DNA of 64,000 nt from Derxia lacustris. GTDB lineage: Bacteria > Pseudomonadota > Gammaproteobacteria > Burkholderiales > Burkholderiaceae_E. The notes below the pieces were generated by a model. That model saw only the letters and a program-made list of their open reading frames with translations, was not told the origin of the DNA and did not search any database. A program made the position numbers and the translations under genes. The DNA is taken from the NCBI RefSeq assembly GCF_002105195.1, contig NZ_MUHU01000010.1, positions 124,001 to 188,000 on the forward strand, given 5' to 3'. Within the stretch, counting starts at the first letter, position 1, and each line of letters opens with the position of its first letter. This document shows, piece by piece, positions 17,576-24,243 of the stretch.

Positions 17576-18373
17576 TCAGCCAGGCCCAACCGGCTCGCCC
17601 GTCCGGCTGTCGTCGAGGCGGCAGACGGTCGCGCCCCAGCGCCGCAGCAAGTCGGCCAGCCCCGGTCCGCCGAGCACCGCCGGCTTGGTGAGCGCATCGG
17701 CGATGGCGCAGCGCGACGCGATCACCGCGACCGGCGCCGAGTCGTGGACTACGCCGACCGGGCGATGCAGCCAGTCGTGCTTGCCGGCCGAATGCCCGTC
17801 GGCGAGGTATTGCGAGCTGGCCACCGCACCGCGCTCGATGCGCCCGAGCGGCGTCAGCGCCTCACGGCCGGGCCGGGCGTCGCGCAGCCACAGGTCGCGT
17901 GCGCAGTCGCCGAACACGCGCAGATCGCCGCCGGCCTCTACCCAGCCGGCGCGACAGCCGCCGGCGCGCAAGGCGGCGATGGCTGCATCGACCGCAAAGC
18001 CCTTGGCGATGCCGCCGGCGTCGAGCCGCACGCCGGCCAGCGTCTTGACCAGCACGCCTGCCGCCGTCAGCCGATAGCCGGCCACGCCGCCGGCCGTGCC
18101 GAGCGCGATGTCGAACACGCCGGCGCTGTCGGCGCGCAACCGGTCGGCCAGCGCCAGCAGCCGCAGCGTCCAGGGATCGCAGCCGGCCAGCGGCCCGGCC
18201 TGCGCGGCGTTGAAGCGGCCGATGTCGCTCGCCGGGTCATGCGCCGACAGCACGCGCTGCACCCGCTCGACCGCAGCAAAGGCGCGCTCGACAGCCTGGG
18301 CCGGGCCGACAGCCGCCACCTCAACCCGCGTACCGAGCGCCGGCCGGGCCCGGCGCAGGAACTGCGCTTGCAC
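17576..18373 (-). CDS. apbE: ApbE-family FAD:protein FMN transferase (short, divergent)
   Basis: ApbE enzymes transfer FMN from FAD to a Thr of target proteins in the periplasm. The GTG start at 18373 gives 265 residues, shorter than the usual 300-350, and no signal peptide is obvious. Recognisable parts are the SAHDPASDIGRFN segment, LDAGGIAKGFAVD, VEAGGDLRVFG and CAIADALTK. The usual HxxDPxTG motif is altered to KHDWLHRPVG, so activity should not be assumed. It starts 17 bp after the FMN-binding protein gene, its probable substrate. A canonical paralogue lies at 43237-44223. Confidence 0.85.
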   Translation of the reverse strand: MQAQFLRRARPALGTRVEVAAVGPAQAVERAFAAVERVQRVLSAHDPASDIGRFNAAQAGPLAGCDPWTLRLLALADRLRADSAGVFDIALGTAGGVAGYRLTAAGVLVKTLAGVRLDAGGIAKGFAVDAAIAALRAGGCRAGWVEAGGDLRVFGDCARDLWLRDARPGREALTPLGRIERGAVASSQYLADGHSAGKHDWLHRPVGVVHDSAPVAVIASRCAIADALTKPAVLGGPGLADLLRRWGATVCRLDDSRTGEPVGPG

Positions 18374-18390
18374 TGCGGCGCCACGCCCGG

Positions 18391-18945
18391 CTAGCCGAGC
18401 CAGCCGCCGTCGCGCGCCAACTGCATCAGCCCGACGATGCGGCGCACGCCATCCGTCACATGGGTGCAGGACAGCGTGGCGCCGCTGATGTTGCCGATGT
18501 CGTCGCCGACCTTGATCGCCGAATCGCCGGTCTTGCCGACGAACTGCTTGCGCCAGGCCGGCAGCCGCACTTCGGCGCCATGGCTTTCGCGGTAGCTCAG
18601 GATTTCGATCTGCCTGACCGCGCCGTCGCTGCCGAGCGCCACCGCATAGGTGATGAGCTCGAACTTGCCGACCACGTTGTCGAACACCAGCCAGCCGAGC
18701 GGCGCGCCGGCCTTTCGGGCCAGCAGCACGGTCCAGTTGGCGGAGCGCGCCGGCAGGCCGGTCTTCTTTTCGAGCGCCTGCATGCGCGCCGGATCGAGCG
18801 CCAGCGTGCGCGGCTCGAAGCTGTCGGCGTCGGGAAACAGCGCCTTCTGGGCCTGCTCCGGCGTCAGGTAGTCGACCGCGAATGCGGCCGTGGGCAGCAG
18901 CGCCGCAGCCGAAACCGCAGCGAGCGCAAAGGGCTGGAAGCGCAT
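18391..18945 (-). CDS. Exported FMN-binding domain protein (probable ApbE target)
   Basis: Small periplasmic flavoprotein of the FMN_bind (NqrC/RnfG-like) type. ATG 18945 has a GAGGG ribosome site and a Sec signal peptide (MRFQPFALAAVSAAALLPTA, cleavage near AFA). Mature length is about 160 residues. The C-terminal motif NISGATLSCTHV contains the SGAT threonine that ApbE modifies with FMN in this family. The gene lies 10 bp after the porin and 17 bp before apbE. Probable role is single-electron transfer in the periplasm; partner and acceptor are unknown. Confidence 0.88.
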   Translation of the reverse strand: MRFQPFALAAVSAAALLPTAAFAVDYLTPEQAQKALFPDADSFEPRTLALDPARMQALEKKTGLPARSANWTVLLARKAGAPLGWLVFDNVVGKFELITYAVALGSDGAVRQIEILSYRESHGAEVRLPAWRKQFVGKTGDSAIKVGDDIGNISGATLSCTHVTDGVRRIVGLMQLARDGGWLG

Positions 18946-18955
18946 CGCGTCGCCC

Positions 18956-20365
18956 TCAGAAGGCCCAGCCCACACCGAGGTCGATGCGGTTGTTGGCGGT
19001 GGTTTCCTTGAACCACTGCATGTCGGCCTTGAGCACCACGCTGCGGCTCAGGCCGAAGTTGGCGCCGACGGTAATCACGCGCTCATTGGGCAGCGCGGCC
19101 GGCGTGACGCCGGTACCGAGGAAGGCGTAGGACTTGCCGGTGTTGTAGCGCTCGGCGCGCACGAACGGCGACAGGTACTTGCCGCCCGATTCCCAGACCC
19201 GGTTGGCCACTTGCAGATAGCCGCCGTCGAAGCGGCTGGGGATGAGCGACACGCCGCCGATCTTGTCGGCATTGAGCGCCGCCGTATTGCTGATGCTGCC
19301 GCCGGCATACAGCGCCGCCAGATCCCAGGCGCCCGGCTGCCAGCGCGCATGCGCCTCGTACACCGTGACGCGGCCGCGCGGCGTGCCGGCCGCACCCTGG
19401 CTCGCGCCGCCGGTGAACACGCCGGTGCCCAGATGCAGGCCCGGCACGCCGCGCCAGTTGAGCGCGCCGAACAGCGACAGGTCGCGCGACATCGCGTTCT
19501 GGCCTTCCTGATGGATGGTGCCGAGCGGGCCTTCGACCTGCGCCTCGTCCGAGCTTGCATCCCACTTGCTCAGGCTGAAGCCGGTGCTGACGCCGCCTTG
19601 CAGCGTGATGCCGTTGTCCAGATCGGCCACCGCCTGCACGCCGATCTCGCGCCAGGTGCTGGGGATGATCGCGGTCTCGACGAAGTTGCGCTCGACGCCG
19701 TAGTAGGTGGTCGGCTCATGGCGCTCGTTGAGCAGGCCGAGCGGAATCAGGAACAGGCCGGCGCGGCCGGCGACGCTGTCGTTGAACTGATGCTCGATGT
19801 AGGCCTGCTCGACCTCGCTCTCGCCCTGGTCGTCGGCCGAGACGACCGCGTGTTCCCATTCCAGCTCGACCACCGCCTTGGTGTCGCGGTCGAAGCGGTG
19901 TTCATAGCCGAGCACCACGCGGCGCACATCGGACTGGCTGCGCGAGCTGTCGTTGCGGTAGCGGTTGTAGTTGATCTCGCCATAGCTGGTCAGCCGGCTG
20001 CCTTCCTCGGACACGACCAGGCCGCGGCCGGTGTCGGTGCGCTCGGCGCCGTTCATCGCGCCGCCGTTCATCGCGCCGCCGTGCATCCGGGCGTGCATCG
20101 CGCCGTCCATGCCGGCGGGCGCGTCGGCGCCGTTGATGAGCGGTGCGGCGGCCATCGGCGCAGCGGCTGCGGGTGCGGGTGCGGCGGCCGGCGCGGCGGT
20201 CTTCAGCTTGGCGACTTCGGCCTTCATCGCCTCCAGCTCGCTGGCGAGTTGCTCGATGCGCTTCATCAGCGCCGCCTCGTCGGCATGGGCAGCCGCCGGA
20301 GCGAAGGCGAACGCGGCGGCGAGCGCCAGCGCGAGGGGCGAAGCGAGACGGAGTTGGGCTTGCAT
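18956..20365 (-). CDS. Porin-like outer-membrane protein with Met/His-rich segment
   Basis: Likely outer-membrane beta-barrel of the OprO/P-like porin superfamily: signal peptide (cleavage after AHA, about residue 28), a coiled coil (residues 29-55), an Ala/Pro linker, a Met/His-rich stretch (residues 86-105), then alternating beta-strand sequence ending in phenylalanine (GVGWAF). Start 20365 has an AGGA ribosome site and begins the signal peptide; an in-frame ATG at 20398 overlaps the upstream stop as ATGA and is an alternative. 469 residues. The substrate is unknown; the cluster suggests a metal or metal chelate. Confidence 0.8.
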   Translation of the reverse strand: MQAQLRLASPLALALAAAFAFAPAAAHADEAALMKRIEQLASELEAMKAEVAKLKTAAPAAAPAPAAAAPMAAAPLINGADAPAGMDGAMHARMHGGAMNGGAMNGAERTDTGRGLVVSEEGSRLTSYGEINYNRYRNDSSRSQSDVRRVVLGYEHRFDRDTKAVVELEWEHAVVSADDQGESEVEQAYIEHQFNDSVAGRAGLFLIPLGLLNERHEPTTYYGVERNFVETAIIPSTWREIGVQAVADLDNGITLQGGVSTGFSLSKWDASSDEAQVEGPLGTIHQEGQNAMSRDLSLFGALNWRGVPGLHLGTGVFTGGASQGAAGTPRGRVTVYEAHARWQPGAWDLAALYAGGSISNTAALNADKIGGVSLIPSRFDGGYLQVANRVWESGGKYLSPFVRAERYNTGKSYAFLGTGVTPAALPNERVITVGANFGLSRSVVLKADMQWFKETTANNRIDLGVGWAF

Positions 20366-20394
20366 GGCGGTTCCTGCGTTGGAGGTCTTGGGGT

Positions 20395-21660
20395 TCATTT
20401 CGCCGCGGTCCAGCCGTCGGTCAGCGTGTTCAGGAAGGCGACCACGTCGGCGATCTCGTCCTCGTTCAGCGCCGGCGCATCGCCGGGCTGGCGGTTGTAG
20501 GGCGCCTCGCTGGTGTTGACGTTGCGGCGATAGGCGGCCGGCAGGTCGTCGAACTTGACGACTTCGCCATTCACGGTCGGATACCAGGCGGCCGGATCGG
20601 TATCGCGCGTCACGTAGAAGCGCAGCGCCTCGGTCAGCGACTTGAAGCGGCCGTTGTGGAACAGCGCGCCACGCAGCGCCACATTGCGCAGCGACGGCAC
20701 CTTGAATGCGCCGCACAGATCGGTGCGATGGGCCAGGCTGCCGTCCGGCCGGGCGCACAGGCCCAAGTCGTAGAAGCTGGCATCGGCATTGGCCTTCAGC
20801 TCGGGATTGCGCGGCACGCCGAGCGAGTCGTAGCTGAAGTCGGTGAACAGCGGCGGCGAGCCATCGCTGCCGCGCGCGCTCGGATGGCAGGCAAAGCAGT
20901 TGCCCTTGTTCGGGTTGTTGAACAGCGCGAAGCCGCGCTTCTCGGCATCGGTCAGCGTCGCCTTGCCGTCGAGGAAGGCGTCGTACTTGCTGCTGAAGCG
21001 GTGGAAGTCGCCGTCCTCGCGCTGATAGGCCTGGATCGCGAAGGTGATGCGGTCAAAGGCCAGTTCGGCGTTGTTGAAGATGTCGCTGCCGAACACGCTC
21101 CTGAAATCGGCCGCATAGCTGGCCTTGGCCACCACCGCCACCACCGCCGCCTTGGACGGCATGGCCATTTCCACCGCATTGAGGAAGGGGCCGCCGGCCT
21201 GCTCGGCCAGCGACTGCGCGCGGCCGTCCCAGAAGAAGCCGCCGGTCGGCGTGCCATCGGCCGCGAAATAGAACGCGGTGTCGTAGTTGAGATAGTCGAT
21301 CGACGGCGCCGTGCGCGTGCCTTGCAGCGTCAGGTCGGCGCCGCCGAGCTGGGCCGCCAGCGAATTGGGCGCGGCATGCGCGAAGGCGGCGTCATGGCAG
21401 CTGGCGCAGGCCTGCTTGCCCGACAGCGACAGCGCGGTATCGGCAAACAGCTTTTCGCCGAGCTGGGCCGTCGCGCTCATGGCCGAGGCCGGCGTGGCAG
21501 CCGGCGTGGCGCTGGCGCCGGCCGTGCCGCCGCCGCCACAGGCGCCGAGCAGGCTGGCCACCATCAACGCCAGCGCTGCGCCCAGACGCGGCAGCGCGGA
21601 CCGGCGCCGATCCCGCTTTGCCAGCGCGCTGGCCCGACCGATTTCCGACCTCCCCGACAT
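20395..21660 (-). CDS. Di-haem cytochrome c peroxidase/MauG-family lipoprotein
   Basis: Periplasmic di-haem c protein of the CcpA/MauG superfamily. ATG 21660 has an AGGAG ribosome site; a lipobox LGAC near residue 40 implies a membrane-anchored lipoprotein. Two CxxCH haem sites are present, CASCH (about residue 83) and CFACH (about residue 235), with family segments FFWDGRAQSL and VPSLRNVALRGALFHNG. 421 residues. It is first in the five-gene cluster and is preceded by a Fur-like box (21706-21724). Peroxidase versus electron-transfer or protein-oxidising roles cannot be separated by reading. Confidence 0.88.
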   Translation of the reverse strand: MSGRSEIGRASALAKRDRRRSALPRLGAALALMVASLLGACGGGGTAGASATPAATPASAMSATAQLGEKLFADTALSLSGKQACASCHDAAFAHAAPNSLAAQLGGADLTLQGTRTAPSIDYLNYDTAFYFAADGTPTGGFFWDGRAQSLAEQAGGPFLNAVEMAMPSKAAVVAVVAKASYAADFRSVFGSDIFNNAELAFDRITFAIQAYQREDGDFHRFSSKYDAFLDGKATLTDAEKRGFALFNNPNKGNCFACHPSARGSDGSPPLFTDFSYDSLGVPRNPELKANADASFYDLGLCARPDGSLAHRTDLCGAFKVPSLRNVALRGALFHNGRFKSLTEALRFYVTRDTDPAAWYPTVNGEVVKFDDLPAAYRRNVNTSEAPYNRQPGDAPALNEDEIADVVAFLNTLTDGWTAAK

Positions 21661-21705
21661 GCCCGACTCCTGCCGATGCGCCGGATCGGGCATCGCTGTA
21701 ACGTG

Positions 21706-21724
21706 AATGAGAATGGTTTGCGTT
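21706..21724 (-). promoter_or_regulatory. Fur-like box upstream of the peroxidase-porin-FMN cluster
   Basis: AATGAGAATGGTTTGCGTT, an imperfect 8-3-8 inverted repeat (5 of 8 arm positions pair). Its left arm equals that of the receptor box at 47288-47306. It lies 46 bp before the peroxidase start. It is the weakest of the five Fur-like sites. Confidence 0.5.
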
Positions 21725-21793
21725 ACTAATCATGCAGATCGGAAACTATCTGGAAGCTTTCGGATGTTGGATTTACCGCAGCGCGGCAAACAC

Positions 21794-21821
21794 TTGCCAA
21801 AGCGCCGCGTCCTGCTATATT
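21794..21821 (+). promoter_or_regulatory. Sigma70 promoter of bfd-hemP
   Basis: TTGCCA and TATATT are separated by 16 bp. The Fur-like palindrome begins 2 bp after the -10, so Fur binding would cover the transcription start. Confidence 0.7.
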
Positions 21822-21822
21822 G

Positions 21823-21841
21823 AATGCGAATGATTCGCGTT
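21823..21841 (+). promoter_or_regulatory. Fur box upstream of bfd
   Basis: AATGCGAATGATTCGCGTT, an 8-3-8 inverted repeat with 7 of 8 arm positions paired and a perfect GCGAAT/ATTCGC core. It overlaps the expected transcription start of bfd-hemP. Confidence 0.8.
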
Positions 21842-21899
21842 TGAGCACCGGCTGCGGCGGCTACATCCCCCGCCCACCGGACTTCGGAGGATGGGTTCC

Positions 21900-22109
21900 A
21901 TGATCGTCTGCGTCTGCCACAACATTTCCGAGCGCCGGGTGCGCAAGTGCATCGATGCCGGCGCGCGCTGCGTGCGCGATCTGCGCGACGAATCGGGTCT
22001 GGGCAGCAGCTGCGGCAAGTGCGTGCAGCACGCGCGCGCCCTGCTCAACGAGGCCGAGGCTGCCGAGCGGTCGGCCGGGCTGGCCACGCTCGGACTGGTG
22101 GCGGCATGA
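21900..22109 (+). CDS. bfd: Bacterioferritin-associated ferredoxin
   Basis: [2Fe-2S] protein that reduces iron in bacterioferritin so it can be released. I chose ATG 21900 because GGAGG lies 9 bp upstream; an ATG at 21891 directly abuts that site. The 69-residue product has the four cysteines of the family in C-x-C and C-x2-C form (VCVCHNISE, SSCGKCVQHAR). It overlaps hemP by 4 bp. It is Fur-boxed, fitting induction on iron starvation. Its presumed partner, bacterioferritin, is at 27631-28107. Confidence 0.95.
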   Translation: MIVCVCHNISERRVRKCIDAGARCVRDLRDESGLGSSCGKCVQHARALLNEAEAAERSAGLATLGLVAA

Positions 22110-22315
22110 ACGACGAGGCAATCGCTGGCGCATCGGACGATCTGCCGATGCTCGGCCACGGCGATGCCGGGCTGCGGCCCGCAGCGGGCCAGGGGCCGCA
22201 GGTCTGGCCGAGCCAGACCCTGCTCGGCGGCCAGCAGGAAGCGCGCATCGCGCACAACGGCGAGCTCTACACGCTGCGCCGCACCCGCGCCGGCCGACTC
22301 ATCCTCACCAAGTAG
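22106..22315 (+). CDS. hemP: Hemin uptake protein HemP
   Basis: Small protein of the HemP/HmuP family; in Burkholderia and relatives HmuP is a positive regulator needed for haem receptor expression. The 69-residue product keeps the conserved C-terminal half: SQTLLGGQQEARIAHNGE followed by YTLRRTRAGRLILTK. Its ATG overlaps the bfd stop (ATGA), so the two are translationally coupled. No haem receptor or hmu transport gene is visible in this window. Confidence 0.93.
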   Translation: MNDEAIAGASDDLPMLGHGDAGLRPAAGQGPQVWPSQTLLGGQQEARIAHNGELYTLRRTRAGRLILTK

Positions 22316-22318
22316 CGG

Positions 22319-23872
22319 CTATCGGCGTGCCGGCGCGCGATTGAGTTCGCGGTCGGGAATGCCGACCACCACGCCGACCGCCAGCAAGGCCGGCAGCAGC
22401 GCCGCCAGAAAGGCGATGCGCAATGCCTGATCGGCGGCGGCCCGCAGTGCCGGGCCATCGGCGCCCGCCTGCGGCGCCAGCGCGCCATGCAGCAGATCGG
22501 ACAGGCTCGGCGTCACATCCGTCGGCGCCGAAGCCTTGAGCGCCGCCACGAACACCGCGCCCACGCAGGCAACGCCGATCGCACCGCCGAGCAGCCGCGT
22601 GAACACCGTGAGCGCGGTGGCAATGCCGACCTGATCGCGCGGCGCGGCGTTTTGCACCGCCACCAGCGAAGTCGGCAGCTGCATGCCGAGCGCCGCACCC
22701 ACCACCAGCACCGCCAGCGCCGACGGCCAGGGCAGATCGCCCGGCAGCAGCGCCAGCAGGATCAGCCCCAGCGGCACCAGCGAGCTGCCCAGCCGCAGCG
22801 TCGGCCGGTAGCGGCCGCTGCGCAGCATCACGCGCCCGGCCGAGAAGGCGCCGGCCGGCACGCCGAGGCTGAAGGCCAGCATCCACAGCGCGGCGGTATT
22901 GGGCGCCAGCCCCGCCACCAGCTGAAGCCGCAGCGGCAGCAGCACCGCCACCGACATCAGCGCCGCAAATGCCAGCGCCAGCCCGAGCGTGCAGCGCGCA
23001 ATCGTCGGATCGCGCAGCAGACCGAGCGGCAGCAGCGGCTCGGGCGTGCGGCGCTCATGACGCAGGAACAGCGCAATCGCCAGCGCTCCGCCAATCAGCA
23101 GCGCGAGGCTGGCCGGCGCCAGCAGCGGTGCGCCCTGCCCGGCCCGCGTCACCGCGATCAGCAGCGCCGCCGTGCCGCCACCCAGCAGCGCCGCGCCGGC
23201 CAGATCGAGCCGGGGCCGGCGCGCCGAACGCGGCAGTTGCGCCAGCGCGCGCCAGATGACCGCCAGCGTCAGCAGGCCGAGCGGCAGGTTGAGCCAGAAG
23301 ATCCAGCGCCACGACAGCCAGTGGGCAATGAAGCCGCCCGCCACCGGCCCGACCGCGCCGGCAAACGCCCACACGCTGGAGATATAGCCCTGGTAGCGAC
23401 CGCGTTCGCGCAGCGGAACCATGTCGGCGATGACCGCCTGGGCGGTCGTGATGAGCCCGCCGCCGCCCAGCCCTTGCAGCACCCGCGCGAGCACCAGCTC
23501 GGGCATCGAACGCGCGGCCGCGCAGGCCACCGACGCCAGCACGAACAGCCCGATGGCGCTGGCCAGTACCCGGCGCCGGCCATACAGGTCGCCGAGCCGG
23601 CCGTAGATCGGCGTGGCCACGGTCGAGGCGACCAGATAGGCCGACACCACCCAGGCCATCCATTCAAAGCCCTGCAATTGCAGCGCGATGCTCGGCAGCG
23701 CGATGCCGACGATGTTCTGCTCCAGCGCACCGAGCAGGATGGCCAGCATCAGCCCGGCCATGACGGCGGGCGGCAGCGGGCCGCGTGAATCGGCGCCGGA
23801 CGGTAGCGGGGATGAGGATGAAGCGGCAGCAGGCACGGCGACGGGCGGGACGGCGACAGGGCCGGCGAGCAT
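22319..23872 (-). CDS. DHA2-family MFS drug/metabolite exporter (EmrB/QacA type)
   Basis: Proton-driven exporter with about 14 membrane helices. The 517-residue protein has an unusual Pro/Ala/Ser-rich N-terminal tail of about 37 residues; an internal ATG (MAGLMLAILLGALEQNIVG) would remove it. MFS motif A is visible (GRLGDLYGRRRV), as are the DHA2 segments LQGLGGGGLITTAQAVIAD and FAGAVGPVAGGFIAHWLSWRWIFW. It lies 50 bp after the Cys-rich gene that ends feoAB, same strand, so it may be part of the iron-responsive transcript. Substrate unknown; siderophore or iron-citrate export is only a possibility. Confidence 0.88.
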   Translation of the reverse strand: MLAGPVAVPPVAVPAAASSSSPLPSGADSRGPLPPAVMAGLMLAILLGALEQNIVGIALPSIALQLQGFEWMAWVVSAYLVASTVATPIYGRLGDLYGRRRVLASAIGLFVLASVACAAARSMPELVLARVLQGLGGGGLITTAQAVIADMVPLRERGRYQGYISSVWAFAGAVGPVAGGFIAHWLSWRWIFWLNLPLGLLTLAVIWRALAQLPRSARRPRLDLAGAALLGGGTAALLIAVTRAGQGAPLLAPASLALLIGGALAIALFLRHERRTPEPLLPLGLLRDPTIARCTLGLALAFAALMSVAVLLPLRLQLVAGLAPNTAALWMLAFSLGVPAGAFSAGRVMLRSGRYRPTLRLGSSLVPLGLILLALLPGDLPWPSALAVLVVGAALGMQLPTSLVAVQNAAPRDQVGIATALTVFTRLLGGAIGVACVGAVFVAALKASAPTDVTPSLSDLLHGALAPQAGADGPALRAAADQALRIAFLAALLPALLAVGVVVGIPDRELNRAPARR

Positions 23873-23922
23873 ACCGGCCGGGCCGGCCGCGCCCGGCGTT
23901 TGACCGGACGGGCGTCCGGCGA

Positions 23923-24222
23923 TCAGCTGCGCGGCGGGAGGGGAATGCCGTGCAGCCGGATCGGCACGGTCTTGCCAGCGGCGTCGGCCGGTGCCGGGCC
24001 GCAGCTTGAGCAGCTGCCGCAGCCCGAACCGCAGCCGCCAGCGCTCGCGGTCGGTGCCAGCCAGCGCGCAAGCGCCGCATGGCCGCGCCGCGCCGCCACG
24101 CTGGCGAGCGCGGCGCGCAGCCGCGCGCGCAGGCCGGGCATCAGCTTGCCGAAGGCGACCCAGACGACGACCGCGAACACGCCCGCGAGCGCGAGCTTTT
24201 CGAACACTTCATACGGGGTCAT
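23923..24222 (-). CDS. Small FeoB-associated Cys-rich membrane protein
   Basis: A 99-residue protein with one N-terminal membrane helix (LALAGVFAVVVWVAFGKL), a basic cytoplasmic region and a Cys/Gly cluster GGCGSGCGSCSSCG (about residues 66-79, four cysteines). It starts 21 bp after feoB. Position, size, single helix and terminal cysteines match the loosely defined FeoB-associated Cys-rich proteins that replace FeoC in many bacteria. The cysteines might bind iron or an Fe-S cluster; that is inference. Confidence 0.75.
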   Translation of the reverse strand: MTPYEVFEKLALAGVFAVVVWVAFGKLMPGLRARLRAALASVAARRGHAALARWLAPTASAGGCGSGCGSCSSCGPAPADAAGKTVPIRLHGIPLPPRS

Positions 24223-24243
24223 GGCGGCCTCCTTGTTGCGGCT

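Noticed and set aside
18391..18975. Upstream start for the FMN-binding protein
   Set aside because: The extra ten residues precede a good ribosome site and a clean signal peptide at 18945.
20036..20100. Tandem 15-bp repeats
   Set aside because: They lie in frame within the porin gene and encode its Met/Gly/His-rich linker; not a separate repeat element.
22106..22344. Longer frames overlapping hemP (129 and 122 codons)
   Set aside because: The HemP pattern begins only after ATG 22106, which is coupled to bfd; upstream residues are bfd read in another frame.
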